A stretch of 50,130 nucleotides of DNA from Shewanella litoralis (GCF_009828585.1 NZ_WSRZ01000027.1:1-50130); one strand, 5' to 3'. Positions 1 through 9,295 are shown, counted from the first letter of the stretch. Made by a program: numbers and translations. The notes: generated by a model from the sequence alone, not told the origin.

Positions 1-1
1 G

Positions 2-109
2 GAAAACGGCAGAAATAGCGAGCATGCACGTATTAAGTGGATGTTTGATGTAGATAACGCTCGGTTGAAACTCAACCGAGCTTATAAACTTTTAAACAGT
101 CAGAATTAA
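2..109 (+). pseudogene. C-terminal end of a probable IS630-type transposase (cut by window edge)
   Basis: An open frame runs in from the left edge and stops with TAA at 107-109, giving 35 residues ending in KLLNSQN. The stretch RIKWMFDVDNARLKLNRAY resembles the tail of IS630-family transposases, which commonly end with a W-F..-AR-KL-R-Y pattern; this is recalled family knowledge, not a search result. Only the last residues are visible, so it cannot be said whether the element is intact outside the window. A perfect 9-bp inverted repeat (60-68 with 72-80) lies inside this frame and so is probably not a terminator. Confidence 0.4.
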
Positions 110-189
110 ATGGAATTAGTACTAGTTTAATTAGGCTATATTTCATACAAACAACAAATTCAAACAAAAAGTCCCATTTTCACTCAAGG

Positions 190-1248
190 TTACAGACGTT
201 CAATCCTATCCATAATGTTACCCTTTGCCACTATTTCAGCAAATTCGTCAGCAAGCACCTGGCTTTGTTGCACGCTTTGTTGCCAATAAGCAATACGGCT
301 GTCGCTATCGAGGTGTTTAAAATCTTCACGATCTGGAATTTTGCCAAAAGGTAAGCTGGCAATAAATTGCTTACTCGGCGCCAAAATCAGTCCATTGTGG
401 TAATTAGCTTTGGCTTTGCGCCACAGTAACGACTTATCAAACCAACCCGGACTCATGTAAGGGTAAAAGTGGGGATATAAACTCAAACCTGTCGCTGTAG
501 GCAGTGGCATATCAAAATGATAATCGGTAATGCCACCATCGTAATAATGACCTTTAGGCGATCCTTGCAGATCTTTCACCGGATCAAGCAACAAAGGGAT
601 CGATCCCGTAGCTAATAAACCATGCCGAATATTGTCTTGAGTCAGTTCAACATGTTTAGTCGGTAAGTCTTTTAAGCGCCTAAACGGAGATGCCGCATCT
701 TTATGACTTAAAATCACCCGCTCAAAGTGCCAGCCTAAACTTTTACGATTAACAATATTGCTTACCGCAGCCATCGACAAGCCGACCATGAGGCCAAATT
801 TTGCGTGGATGCGGTTTAAATGACGTGCACGACACGCCACCATGTGATGTCGAATTAATGGGTTTGCTAAAATATCAGCGCCCTGTTGCTCGCCCAAAAT
901 ACCGTCAACAATCTTAAGCACTTGCGCGCTCACTTGCTCACGCGTTGGCTTAGCCACGTCATAACGTTGGTTAATATAAAAATGCTCTAAGCGCTCATAA
1001 GCGGCTAATGGGTTTTGCTGCGCCATACAGGCTAAGCGCCATGCGCCAGAAGAGGCCCCCATGGTGTAGAGCGGATCTTCTCGCCCTTGAAAAAATTCAC
1101 TGAATAAATATTTATCTAACCCAGCAATAGCGAGCCATTTTGGGCCGCCAGATGCAGCAAACAACTGAGTAAATAAAGATTGATCTAAGCCATTCGCTTC
1201 TATTTGCGTATAAGCGGTGGGTCCAGCAAGTAAACGTAATGCAGGCAA
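190..1248 (-). CDS. Patatin-like phospholipase family protein
   Basis: Predicted lipid acyl hydrolase of the patatin family, 352 residues. The nucleophile elbow GASSG is at residues 64-68 (Ser66), a glycine-rich oxyanion-type stretch SGGPKW is at 33-38, and the catalytic DGG is at 237-239, giving the Ser-Asp dyad of the family. No signal peptide is visible, so it is probably cytoplasmic. The start is taken as TTG at 1248 because AAGGA lies about seven bases upstream and the first in-frame ATG would fall inside the active-site region. It stands alone, head to head with the YhcH gene. The substrate cannot be told from sequence. Confidence 0.85.
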   Translation of the reverse strand: MPALRLLAGPTAYTQIEANGLDQSLFTQLFAASGGPKWLAIAGLDKYLFSEFFQGREDPLYTMGASSGAWRLACMAQQNPLAAYERLEHFYINQRYDVAKPTREQVSAQVLKIVDGILGEQQGADILANPLIRHHMVACRARHLNRIHAKFGLMVGLSMAAVSNIVNRKSLGWHFERVILSHKDAASPFRRLKDLPTKHVELTQDNIRHGLLATGSIPLLLDPVKDLQGSPKGHYYDGGITDYHFDMPLPTATGLSLYPHFYPYMSPGWFDKSLLWRKAKANYHNGLILAPSKQFIASLPFGKIPDREDFKHLDSDSRIAYWQQSVQQSQVLADEFAEIVAKGNIMDRIERL

Positions 1249-1347
1249 TGTGCAATCCTTCTTATTTTTCTAATGCTGATTTTTCAGTAAAACTGTATGC
1301 TCTAACAAGTTATCATGTTTCTATCGTTTACATCTTACGGAATTTTT

Positions 1348-1809
1348 ATGATTGTCGATACCCTAGCAAACCGTCACATTTATACTCAGCTTAGCCCTCG
1401 TTTAGCCACGGCACTAGCGCACCTTGCTGACACTGACTTTAGCCAACTTGAAATCGGTAATTACCCATTAGATGGCAAAGATATTTTTGTCATTGTAAAT
1501 GACTACCAAACCAAGCCAAAAGAAACCCAGCCCTTTGAAGCACACGAAAAGTACATTGATGTGCAATACGTGGTTAGCGGCGAGGAAGAGTTTGGCTATT
1601 TGCCATTAGCAGACCAAACGCCATCTAAAGCGTATTTTGCTGACCACGATTATGCTAATTACGACTATGAATCAAATAAACAGGATGCTGCCTTTATTCC
1701 ATTAAAAGCAGGGATGTTTGCGCTATTTTTCCCTGGTGACATACATATGCCCGGCACTAGCGCTTTACCGCAACAAGTACGCAAAGTCGTCATAAAAGTG
1801 CGAGTGTAA
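1348..1809 (+). CDS. YhcH/YjgK/YiaL family protein (DUF386)
   Basis: Small cupin-like protein of the YhcH/YjgK/YiaL (EbgC, NanQ) family, 153 residues from this start. Family members have been linked to sugar metabolism, for example sialic acid anomer handling or the beta subunit of evolved beta-galactosidase. Typical features are the EKYIDVQYVVSGEE segment and the late PGDIHMPG motif carrying likely metal-binding His residues. An upstream in-frame ATG at 1315 would add 11 residues but has no ribosome binding site, and family proteins are about 150 residues, so ATG 1348 is preferred. No sugar operon surrounds it, so the physiological substrate is unknown. Confidence 0.82.
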   Translation: MIVDTLANRHIYTQLSPRLATALAHLADTDFSQLEIGNYPLDGKDIFVIVNDYQTKPKETQPFEAHEKYIDVQYVVSGEEEFGYLPLADQTPSKAYFADHDYANYDYESNKQDAAFIPLKAGMFALFFPGDIHMPGTSALPQQVRKVVIKVRV

Positions 1810-1887
1810 ACGGTAACGGTACGAAGAAAAAATCAGCAGCTGGTCTGACTCCTTATTGGCGCAAGTTCTGCTAGACTGATTTGAGTG

Positions 1888-1950
1888 ATATGAGTTTTTA
1901 ATGACATAAGATTTTAGTGGCATAAGATTTTAGTGACATAAGTTCTAATG
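1888..1950 (+). repeat. 16-bp tandem repeat, about 3-4 copies
   Basis: Units CATAAGATTTTAGTGG (1905-1920) and CATAAGATTTTAGTGA (1921-1936) are adjacent and differ by one base. A third shortened, diverged unit follows (1937-1950), and a degenerate related stretch precedes them (1888-1904). It lies in noncoding DNA downstream of the YhcH-family gene. No function can be assigned; slippage-type expansion is the simple explanation. Confidence 0.7.
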
Positions 1951-2080
1951 AAACGATTAGGGCTACGTTTTGCACATTAAGCACCTATATATATTCAGAG
2001 TCAAAGCAGACTTAACATACAGATGAGCAATACTAAAAAGCAAAACAGCACGCCACAAGTACACATACCCTGAGTAGCAT

Positions 2081-2118
2081 AAAAAAGGCCCCGAGACTCT
2101 CCGCTTGGGGCTTTTTTT
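2081..2118. terminator. Bidirectional Rho-independent terminator
   Basis: An A-run, a GC-rich arm GGCCCCGAG, an eight-base loop and the arm CTTGGGGCT followed by a T-run form a stem of about 15 pairs including two G-T wobbles. It can end plus-strand transcription from the YhcH gene. The A-run gives a T-tract on the other strand as well. Confidence 0.85.
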
Positions 2119-2205
2119 ATGGGCGCAAATCACCGGCTGCATTTTTTAATGCGATGACGATTAATCCTTGTTAAAATCAGCACAACTTTATAGGAGAGTC
2201 TTTCA

Positions 2206-3129
2206 ATGGCAATGTATGTAGTGGGTCACAAGATCCCTGATTCAGATTCAATTTGTGGTGCTATCGCATTAGCATATTTAAAAAACCAAATCGGCGAGCC
2301 CGCTATCGCGGCACGTTTAGGTGAATTATCACCAGAAACCGCCTTTATTTTAGAAAAATTTGGTTTTGAAGCGCCAGAATACAAAACCAGCTACGCTGGC
2401 GAAGATGTGTATATTGTCGACCACTCTGAAATCACTCAAGCACCAGACGATATTGCCCAAGCGACTATCGTTGGGATTGTTGATCACCATAAACTAGGCG
2501 ATTTAACCACTTCTACTCCGTTAGAATGTTGGATCCGTCCAGTAGGTTGTAGTAACACCGTCATTAAAATGATGTACGATTTTTACCAGGTAAAAATCCC
2601 AGCTAACATCGCTGGCATCATGATGTGCGCGATTTTAAGCGACACGGTTATTTTTAAATCACCAACTTGCACCACGGCTGATATTCGTTGCGTTGAAGCG
2701 TTAGCTGAAATCGCCGGCATTGAAGACTTTAAAGAAGTCGGCATGGACATGTTTAAAGTCAAATCAGCCGTTGAAGGCACGCCAGCACGCGACCTAGTCA
2801 TGCGTGATTTTAAAGACTTCAACATGAACGGTAACCTAGTCGGTATCGGCCAATTAGAAGTGATCGACTTATCGGTATTTGACGACATTAAAGCTGACCT
2901 AGAAGCTGACATCGCTAAACTAAAAGTCGAAGGCAACCGTCACAGCGTATTACTACTACTTACCGACATCATGAAAGAAGGCTCAGAAATGTTAGTCGTT
3001 TCTGATTCTGCTGATTTAACAGAACGCGCCTATGGCAAGCCAACTGTTAATGGTCGTGTATGGTTAGATGGTGTATTAAGCCGTAAAAAACAGGTTGTGC
3101 CTGCACTGCAAGACGCGTTTGCAAAATAA
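2206..3129 (+). CDS. ppaC: Manganese-dependent inorganic pyrophosphatase (family II)
   Basis: Hydrolyses pyrophosphate to two phosphates in the cytoplasm, pulling biosynthetic reactions forward. At 307 residues it has the family II (DHH phosphoesterase) layout. The N-terminal metal site is GHKIPDSDS (His8, Asp12, Asp14), followed by VDH at 71-73 and the signature VDHH at 92-95. The C-terminal DHHA2 domain carries the SRKKQ segment that binds phosphate. The start follows a good TAGGAGAG site. The gene is single-cistron, with terminators on both sides. Confidence is high because both metal-binding motif sets are intact and the length is normal. Confidence 0.97.
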   Translation: MAMYVVGHKIPDSDSICGAIALAYLKNQIGEPAIAARLGELSPETAFILEKFGFEAPEYKTSYAGEDVYIVDHSEITQAPDDIAQATIVGIVDHHKLGDLTTSTPLECWIRPVGCSNTVIKMMYDFYQVKIPANIAGIMMCAILSDTVIFKSPTCTTADIRCVEALAEIAGIEDFKEVGMDMFKVKSAVEGTPARDLVMRDFKDFNMNGNLVGIGQLEVIDLSVFDDIKADLEADIAKLKVEGNRHSVLLLLTDIMKEGSEMLVVSDSADLTERAYGKPTVNGRVWLDGVLSRKKQVVPALQDAFAK

Positions 3130-3145
3130 ATCGTCATTGCCTTGT

Positions 3146-3180
3146 AAAAAAAGCTGAATCCATTGATTCAGCTTTTTTTT
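3146..3180. terminator. Bidirectional terminator after ppaC
   Basis: Inverted arms AAGCTGAATC and GATTCAGCTT enclose the loop CATT, flanked by an A-run on the left and eight T on the right. It serves ppaC on the plus strand and, through the A-run, the convergent DUF1850 gene on the minus strand. Confidence 0.9.
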
Positions 3181-3219
3181 ACCCAAACAGGCTTAATGAT
3201 AACTCAATAACAACTCAAG

Positions 3220-3621
3220 TTACTTAATATCGCAGCCCCACAGCTCTATCGACGGCTGCGCAGTAGTTGGCTCGCCCACCCAGTAACTCATGGGGTGACA
3301 TTGCTGACTCATACCAGATGATGAGACACACAACTGATAATCACCTGCCTCAGGCGTGCGCCCTAGCTTTAGCATTGGCAGCACGGGTAACTTTGGCTTA
3401 TATTGCCAGCTGCCGTCAATGAGCACAGCATCTGCAGGAATTTCCATCCCTGCGCCGCTGCCTTTTACTCTGGCTTGCTCAAGGATAAAGCCTTCAGGCA
3501 ATAGACGATAATCTTCTGCCCAGCGCACTTTCTCAATAGTATGCGTCCACGATAAGGTTATCTGCTCAGCAGGCACCTGTGCCCAAATACTACCCGCTAA
3601 GCCTAAACACACCCCTAGCAT
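3220..3621 (-). CDS. DUF1850 domain-containing protein, TRAP-associated
   Basis: Exported protein of 133 residues with an N-terminal signal peptide (probable cleavage after SIWA, residue 14). The body HTIEKVRWAEDYRLLPEGFILEQ matches the DUF1850 pattern of beta-rich proteins usually encoded beside TAXI-type TRAP transporters; no biochemical role is established that I know of. Its ATG shares base 3621 with the permease stop codon (TAATG overlap), and its ribosome binding site AGGAAGG lies in the end of the permease gene. This suggests translational coupling. It is the last gene of the TRAP operon. Confidence 0.82.
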   Translation of the reverse strand: MLGVCLGLAGSIWAQVPAEQITLSWTHTIEKVRWAEDYRLLPEGFILEQARVKGSGAGMEIPADAVLIDGSWQYKPKLPVLPMLKLGRTPEAGDYQLCVSSSGMSQQCHPMSYWVGEPTTAQPSIELWGCDIK

Positions 3622-5678
3622 TAGCCTTCCTGTGCCAGGCGTTTTAACTTACGAGCACGCCATGCATGCTGCAAAATAAACGCTAATGCTAAGCAAAAAC
3701 CAATTTCATCACTTAATGGCGTGGCTAAAATTAAACTGCCACCCGCAATAAAGCCTAAAATACGCTCCCACATATACAGTTTTTGTAATAAATAACCGGT
3801 AAAAATAACACCCCAAATACCAATGGCAACGGTGGCCTTTAACACCACAAATACGGTGGCAAGTATGCCGCCACCTTGCAGCATTAATGCCGGGTCGTAC
3901 ACCGCCATAAACGGAATAATAAATCCGGCAATGGCAATACGAATGGCCCATAAACTGATTTTTAAGCCTTTCTCTTTAGCAATGGGCGCAGCAGCAAAAC
4001 AAGCTAATGCGACTGGCGGCGTTAAATCGGCCATGATGCCAAAATAAAACACAAACATGTGCGATACAATTAACGGCACACCTAGGTCTAATAAAGCTGG
4101 CGCAGCAATCGAGCTGGTAATAATGTAGTTAGGGATAGAGGGAATCCCCATACCTAAGACCAAACACGTCACCATGGTTAACACTAACGACAAGAACAAA
4201 TTGTCCTGGCCCACAGCTAAAATGTAGCCCGCAAAGGTCGATGCAATACCGGTTAACGACACAATCCCAATAATCACCCCAACGAGCGCACAGGCAATAC
4301 CCACAGGCACTGAATGACGCGCACCTTCAACCAGTGCATGTACACATAATGTGAGGGTTTCTTTACCACCTTTAACAAACCAACTCACCGCAACCAATAG
4401 CGCGATAACGCAAAATACTACGCCAATGCCTAATTGGAAAAAACCAGCGCACATCACACCTAAAGCTATCCAAAAAACAATGCGCATAACCTTTGATGAC
4501 ACATTTAAAATAATCGCCGAACCTAAAATCACAATCGCGGTTAATGCTAACCCCACAATGCCAGAAAACAACGGCGTACGGCCCGAAAACAGTAAACCAA
4601 TTAAAATAAATAACGGGATTAATAAATACCAACGCAGTTTAATCGCCGCCCAGGGATCAGGACATTGATCTTTAGGTAATCCCGACAAGTTGGCGCGTTT
4701 AGCTTCTAAATGCACCATCCAAAACACTGAAGAGAAATACAACACCGCAGGGATCATCGCCGCTTTAGCAATTTCAATAAACGGCACGTTAATGGTTTCG
4801 GCCATAATAAATGCCACCGCACCCATAATCGGCGGCATAATCTGACTGCCCATACTGGACGTGGCTTCTACACCTCCCGCAAATGCAGGCTTATAGCCAA
4901 AACGCTTCATTAACGGAATGGTAAATTGCCCAGTCGTCACTACGTTGGCCACCCCAGAACCAGTAATGGTGCCCATTAATGCCGACGACACCACCGACAC
5001 TTTTGCCGGGCCGCCAACTTTATGGCCAAATAATCCCATGGCAAAGTCGGTAAATAAGCGGATCATCCCGGCTTGCTCTAAAAATGCACCAAACAGAATA
5101 AATAAGAAGATATAGGTGGCCGACACATACGTTGGCGTGCCATATAAACCTTCAGTACCAAAAGATAATTGGTTAATAATTTGATCAATGCCGTAGCCTC
5201 TATGCATTAGCTCACCGGGCAAAAACTCCCCAAATAAACCATAGGCTAAAAACAGGCCACAAATAATCGGTAAGGCAATCCCCATCACGCGTCTTGCGGC
5301 CTCAAATACCAATACCACCAACAAGGTACCGATAATCATATCGGCCTGAGTTAAGTCACCGGAGCGTTGAATTAAGTCTGCCTCAAACACCCATTGATAA
5401 CCCGCTGTCACCATACCAGCCAAGCCAAGCACCCAGGCTAAAGGCTGCCAGGGTTTACTTTTACCCCACCCTGGATAACTGATGAACACCACTAATAATA
5501 AAAAGCCCACGTGCACAGCGCGTAATACTTGCGTTGAAACCGGATGAAACGCCGCGGTAGTGATTTGAAAAATAGAAAAAACCAGCGCGACAAAAAATAA
5601 CGCTTTTGGCCAGTCACGAGTGTCGGCACTTAAGCCTTGCTCTGACATTGTGTTCTGGTTAATGGATGGATCGCTCAT
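3621..5678 (-). CDS. TRAP transporter fused permease (DctQ-DctM type, TAXI system)
   Basis: Inner-membrane permease of a TAXI-type tripartite ATP-independent periplasmic transporter, 685 residues. It joins a small DctQ-like four-helix part (about residues 28-130) to a large DctM-like part of many helices. DctM-type glycine-rich segments are visible, such as SALMGTITGSGVANVVTTGQ and GMGIPSIPNYI. These systems use ion gradients to import substrates delivered by the periplasmic binding protein; known TAXI substrates include C4-dicarboxylates, glutamate and related acids. Substrate here is unknown. It lies downstream of the binding protein, separated by a 14-bp stem hairpin, and overlaps the DUF1850 gene. 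Confidence 0.92.
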   Translation of the reverse strand: MSDPSINQNTMSEQGLSADTRDWPKALFFVALVFSIFQITTAAFHPVSTQVLRAVHVGFLLLVVFISYPGWGKSKPWQPLAWVLGLAGMVTAGYQWVFEADLIQRSGDLTQADMIIGTLLVVLVFEAARRVMGIALPIICGLFLAYGLFGEFLPGELMHRGYGIDQIINQLSFGTEGLYGTPTYVSATYIFLFILFGAFLEQAGMIRLFTDFAMGLFGHKVGGPAKVSVVSSALMGTITGSGVANVVTTGQFTIPLMKRFGYKPAFAGGVEATSSMGSQIMPPIMGAVAFIMAETINVPFIEIAKAAMIPAVLYFSSVFWMVHLEAKRANLSGLPKDQCPDPWAAIKLRWYLLIPLFILIGLLFSGRTPLFSGIVGLALTAIVILGSAIILNVSSKVMRIVFWIALGVMCAGFFQLGIGVVFCVIALLVAVSWFVKGGKETLTLCVHALVEGARHSVPVGIACALVGVIIGIVSLTGIASTFAGYILAVGQDNLFLSLVLTMVTCLVLGMGIPSIPNYIITSSIAAPALLDLGVPLIVSHMFVFYFGIMADLTPPVALACFAAAPIAKEKGLKISLWAIRIAIAGFIIPFMAVYDPALMLQGGGILATVFVVLKATVAIGIWGVIFTGYLLQKLYMWERILGFIAGGSLILATPLSDEIGFCLALAFILQHAWRARKLKRLAQEG

Positions 5679-5730
5679 GGTATGCCTCTGTACTGACTAC
5701 AGCTAAAAATCGATATGCCTAAAAACAACT

Positions 5731-5768
5731 AAGCGCTTGTTTGGTATGTATTATCCAAACAAGCGCTT
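5731..5768. terminator. Hairpin between TAXI binding protein and permease genes
   Basis: Perfect 14-bp inverted repeat AAGCGCTTGTTTGG (5731-5744) and its complement (5755-5768) around a 10-base loop. On the minus transcript it is followed after a few bases by GTTGTTTTT, so it can act as a partial terminator or an mRNA-stabilising stem. Either would give more binding protein than permease, a common arrangement in binding-protein-dependent systems. Confidence 0.75.
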
Positions 5769-5787
5769 CAAGAGTAAAAACATTGAA

Positions 5788-6741
5788 TTACAGCGCATTC
5801 ACTTCTTTGTAGTAGCGCTCTGCACCTGGGTGCAATGGAATCGGTAAGTTTTTAGTCGCTTTGTCTAAACTGATATCTTTCGCTGCTGAGTGTGCAGTGC
5901 CTAAACGTTCTAGGTTGTCGAACATCAGCTTAGTCATTTGGTACGCCACTTCATCAGACACTTTGCTATGAGTTACCAGTAAGTTTTGAATCGCAACCGT
6001 ACTGACATCCTCAGTTTGGCCTTCATAGGTATTAGCAGTAATCACCCCAACCTGGTAAGCAGGGTTATTGATTTTAGCTACGACATCTTCAGGAATCGCC
6101 ACAAAGTTAATGTCCATTGTTGCGGCTAGGTCGCGAATAGCAGCCATACCTAAACCAGATGATTGTAACGTGGCATCAAGTTGACGGTTTTTAATCAGCT
6201 CGACAGACTCGGCATAAGGTAAATACTCCACTTTACCCATGTCGTCATAGCTTAAACCAGCAGCAGCAAAAATAGCGCGGGCATTAAGTTCAGTCCCCGA
6301 TTTAGGTGCACCAACAGAAATACGTTTGCCTTTTAAGTCAGCCAACGTCTTGATGCCAGCATCTTTATTGGCAACGATTTGAATAAAGTTAGGGTACGTA
6401 GATGCAATGATACGCAGGTTTTTCAATGGCGCTTTAAAACCCGCTTCAGTATCGCCTTCCCATGCAGCAGACACCGAGTCACCTAGTGCAAGCGCTAATT
6501 CGCCACGGCCAGCTTGTAATAAGTTAAGGTTTTCGACTGAGGCTTTAGTGGCTTGTACTGAAGTTTTAGAACCTTCAATACCGTTACTGTAAAGCTGAGA
6601 AAGCGCAACACCGATAGGGTAGTAAACACCACTGGTACCGCCGGTGAGAATATTGATAAAAGTAGGAGCGGCCATCACTGCGGTACTGATTGATAACGCA
6701 GCCGCGGCGCCGATCATGCAAAAGCGTTTGGTTAGTTTCAT
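5788..6741 (-). CDS. TAXI family TRAP transporter solute-binding protein
   Basis: Periplasmic substrate-binding subunit of the TRAP system, 317 residues from ATG 6741. The signal peptide runs to about residue 24 (TAVMA). The mature protein shows TAXI-family features: FINILTGGTSGVYYPIG at the front, followed by the KASVENLNLLQAGRGELALA region and the GAPKSGTELNAR ligand-pocket segment. A TTG six bases upstream could extend it by two residues, but it would sit only two bases from the AAGGA ribosome binding site, so ATG 6741 is chosen. First gene of the operon. Confidence 0.93.
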   Translation of the reverse strand: MKLTKRFCMIGAAAALSISTAVMAAPTFINILTGGTSGVYYPIGVALSQLYSNGIEGSKTSVQATKASVENLNLLQAGRGELALALGDSVSAAWEGDTEAGFKAPLKNLRIIASTYPNFIQIVANKDAGIKTLADLKGKRISVGAPKSGTELNARAIFAAAGLSYDDMGKVEYLPYAESVELIKNRQLDATLQSSGLGMAAIRDLAATMDINFVAIPEDVVAKINNPAYQVGVITANTYEGQTEDVSTVAIQNLLVTHSKVSDEVAYQMTKLMFDNLERLGTAHSAAKDISLDKATKNLPIPLHPGAERYYKEVNAL

Positions 6742-6802
6742 CTGCAATATCCTTGTTTCTTATATGGTTATGTATATTATTTTGTTGATACCGTAACACC
6801 GA

Positions 6803-6831
6803 CCTTTAGTGTGATCTATATAGACTAAAGG
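6803..6831. promoter_or_regulatory. Nested inverted repeat upstream of TAXI operon
   Basis: CCTTTAGT (6803-6810) is mirrored by ACTAAAGG (6824-6831), with the 10-bp perfect palindrome TCTATATAGA (6815-6824) inside and sharing one base with the right arm. It lies about 60-90 bases upstream of the binding-protein start, a place expected for an operator. No regulator is encoded beside the operon, so the binding protein is unknown. Confidence 0.4.
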
Positions 6832-6992
6832 CTAATACCGTGATCGTTGATATTATTTATTTCGCGATTTCAGTGACTTCGCTAACAGTTCAACAAATAT
6901 CAATGAGTTTAAGCGAGTCAAACGCGTGTTTTTCATTCTATTTGACGAGTAAAAAAGGGCCGAATATTGAGTATAGTCGGCTTATTAAAAAG

Positions 6993-7025
6993 CAATAAAA
7001 AAGGTGCCAACAAAATGGGCACCTT
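6993..7025 (-). terminator. Terminator of the glycerophosphodiesterase gene
   Basis: Read on the minus strand, AAGGTGCC and GGCACCTT (positions 7018-7025 and 7001-7008) pair around a nine-base loop and are followed by six T. The stem ends about 55 bases after the stop codon of the upstream minus-strand gene. Confidence 0.85.
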
Positions 7026-7079
7026 ATTAACTGTAAACCCGCAAGCTCAGCCGGTTTTATAAAAGGACATCGCGTGTCA

Positions 7080-8357
7080 TTACATGCCCATGCAATTAGC
7101 GTAATAAGTGACCGTTGCTGGCCAATCTGAAAATATCCCGATAACCCCAACATCTTTGGCTAACACATCAACTAACTCATAAGTATCACCTTCGTTATCA
7201 ATCGCCTCTGCAATACTTTGATAATACCAACCACCGTTACCTTCGCTAAGTAAGCCAGAGCGTTCAAGCGACCAGGCAATCATCTTAAGTCCTGCGGCAT
7301 TAGCTGCATTGGCGTATTCAGACGGTACAATGGCGTTATTGTCATCTAAGGTGACTAACATCCACAACGGCGGTGCAATAATCTTCACGCCATCGGCAAC
7401 CAGCGCGTCCATACTCGGAGACCAGGTCGCACTGTTTTGTGGGTCAAAACCTGCCATGTCATAGCGATCGTCTAAGTATACGGATTGCTCAGCAAATTCT
7501 GGTGCATTGGCTATCCAATACTTCACGTCATCTAAATTAAATGATTGCGGGAACACCTGCGACGCATCCACTCCTGCGGCGGTGTATTCATCAAGCATTT
7601 TTTGCGCATAGTCTTGTTGGCTAAAACCATCAAACGGCATGCTTACGCTGGCAGATTTAAGCTCTGGGGTCATTTTTACCCCAGCCGATTTAAATAATTC
7701 GATACTTTCAGCATGAGTCATTAACGTGCCGGTACCTGCATAGAGGTCTGTGCGCCAACTTGGGGTGCCATCCATAAATTCAGCCACCGTGGTCGCATTA
7801 GGATTAAAGCCGTCCATCTTGCCTTTTAAGGTTTTAAATTCTGCAAGGCTGATATCGCTGGTACAGCAGGTCGCAGTTGCGCTAACACCGTTTGCAGCGT
7901 CGGCAGGTGTAAATGGCACAGAGCACTTATTGGCTAATGCCGGTATCGCTAAAATATTGGTGGTTGTGGCTAAATCACATTGCGAATGACGGCATACCAG
8001 GGCTTTGTCGTTGGTAAAGGTCACATCACACTCAACAATACCCGCACCTGAATCAATAGCAGCTTGATAAGCTTCTTTAGTGTGCTCAGGAAATTGCATT
8101 GAGGCACCACGATGACCAATAGAAAAATCGCTACGGTAAAATGGGCCAGACTCGCATTGCGCTAATTGGGTTTTCAGTTTGCTGTCTTGCATTTGATCAA
8201 TTAAAAACAGCGGTCTCGGCCCCACTTGTGCGCTGACACTTTTATCAACACCTGTTGTCGATGTGCTATCGCTGTCGTTGCTGTTACACGCTGATAAACA
8301 GATTAAACTGCTTAATATTGCCAACGCGCTCAATGCCGTCTTGTTGTTCCTTGTCAT
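7080..8357 (-). CDS. Glycerophosphodiester phosphodiesterase family lipoprotein
   Basis: Probable periplasm-facing lipoprotein of 425 residues that hydrolyses glycerophosphodiesters to glycerol-3-phosphate and an alcohol. The lipobox LSAC puts the lipidated Cys at residue 24. The GDPD domain opens with [13 protein letters not shown] and continues to the acidic metal site [12 protein letters not shown] and VCRHSQCDL, the order seen in GlpQ-type enzymes; later segments include MTPELKS and the end DWPATVTYY. An insertion rich in Asn, Thr and Cys ([16 protein letters not shown]) sits between the second motif and the barrel core. AAGGAG precedes the ATG by seven bases. No glpT neighbour is present. 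Confidence 0.9.
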   Translation of the reverse strand: MTRNNKTALSALAILSSLICLSACNSNDSDSTSTTGVDKSVSAQVGPRPLFLIDQMQDSKLKTQLAQCESGPFYRSDFSIGHRGASMQFPEHTKEAYQAAIDSGAGIVECDVTFTNDKALVCRHSQCDLATTTNILAIPALANKCSVPFTPADAANGVSATATCCTSDISLAEFKTLKGKMDGFNPNATTVAEFMDGTPSWRTDLYAGTGTLMTHAESIELFKSAGVKMTPELKSASVSMPFDGFSQQDYAQKMLDEYTAAGVDASQVFPQSFNLDDVKYWIANAPEFAEQSVYLDDRYDMAGFDPQNSATWSPSMDALVADGVKIIAPPLWMLVTLDDNNAIVPSEYANAANAAGLKMIAWSLERSGLLSEGNGGWYYQSIAEAIDNEGDTYELVDVLAKDVGVIGIFSDWPATVTYYANCMGM

Positions 8358-8530
8358 TCCATCACTCCTTAACTGTAATCATTAATCTAACGTTACTGAC
8401 GGTGCGTTGCACCATTTAAATCAACAGGCTCTAGCCACTTATTTGCATGGCATAGATTGTGTAGATGCCTTAGTCTATTGACTGTATATGAATGAATTAA
8501 TGAAGTTATATGACAATTCTTGAGGTCACC

Positions 8531-9163
8531 ATGGCTAAAGCAACACTGTATTATGTTCACGACCCTATGTGTAGCTGGTGTTGGGGTTATCGCCCTACCT
8601 GGGACATGCTGCAACAACAACTTCAGCAAGAGTTTGCAGAGCAACTTGCTGTTACCTACCTTGTCGGCGGTCTAGCGCCTGACTCTGCGGAGCCAATGCC
8701 AGAAGCGATGCAGCAAATGCTTGAGCAGACATGGCAAAGAATTCATCAGCAATTAGGCACTCAGTTTAATCACGATTTTTGGCGCAACAGTAAGCCACGA
8801 CGCTCAACCTACCCTGCTTGTCGAGCCACTCTGGTCGCACGCCAATACGGTCAAGAGCAAGCCATGGTGAATGCCATACAACATGCTTATTATCTGCACG
8901 CCCAGAATCCGTCAGATGTTGAGGTGTTATCGACATTAGCAGGGGCATTAGGCATGAATGCTGAGCAATTTAAACTGCAATTATTAAGCGAGCAAACTGA
9001 ACAGCAACTGCACAAAGAGATTCATTTTGCCCGTAAACTGCCAATTCAAGGATTTCCGTCGTTAGTGCTCGTAGCCAATAATCATGCTTACCCTATTACG
9101 CTTGATTATCAGCACTGGCAAACCAGTTTGGCAGACATTAAGGCGGTGTTGGCTAAGGTTTAA
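8531..9163 (+). CDS. DsbA family thioredoxin-fold protein
   Basis: Thioredoxin-fold oxidoreductase-like protein of 210 residues without a signal peptide, so probably cytoplasmic (FrnE-like). The redox motif CSWC is at residues 12-15 in HDPMCSWCWGYRP, and a cis-proline segment GFPSL lies near the C-terminus. The helical insert holds PEAMQQMLEQTW and related stretches. A start at 8510 would add seven residues but lacks a ribosome binding site; ATG 8531 has GAGGT five bases upstream and matches the family start. It is transcribed divergently from the phosphodiesterase gene. Function beyond thiol-disulfide chemistry is unknown. Confidence 0.88.
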   Translation: MAKATLYYVHDPMCSWCWGYRPTWDMLQQQLQQEFAEQLAVTYLVGGLAPDSAEPMPEAMQQMLEQTWQRIHQQLGTQFNHDFWRNSKPRRSTYPACRATLVARQYGQEQAMVNAIQHAYYLHAQNPSDVEVLSTLAGALGMNAEQFKLQLLSEQTEQQLHKEIHFARKLPIQGFPSLVLVANNHAYPITLDYQHWQTSLADIKAVLAKV

Positions 9164-9295
9164 GTGATGCTAGGGGTATTAGTTGATTACGGTCTTTGGT
9201 CTAGGCCTAAGCTTATGTGAGCGTTTCGCTTTAATTAGCAATATCCTATACTCTTGCGCGTTGAACACGACATGATATCTAACATGAGGCAATGA

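Larger units (their letters stand above)
1810..2205. other. Intergenic region before ppaC
   Basis: No gene is visible in these 396 bases. They hold a short tandem repeat (1888-1950) and a strong hairpin terminator (2081-2118). The ppaC ribosome binding site TAGGAGAG (2191-2198) lies at the right end. The ppaC promoter must lie between the terminator and 2190, but no convincing -35/-10 pair was identified. Confidence 0.6.
6742..7079. other. Intergenic region upstream of TAXI operon
   Basis: No gene is visible. The region holds the TAXI promoter side, with inverted repeats at 6803-6831, and on its right the minus-strand terminator of the phosphodiesterase gene (6993-7025). The rest shows no clear structure. 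Confidence 0.55.

Noticed and set aside
60-80. Inverted repeat resembling a terminator near the left edge
   Set aside because: It lies inside the transposase-like reading frame and has no T-run.
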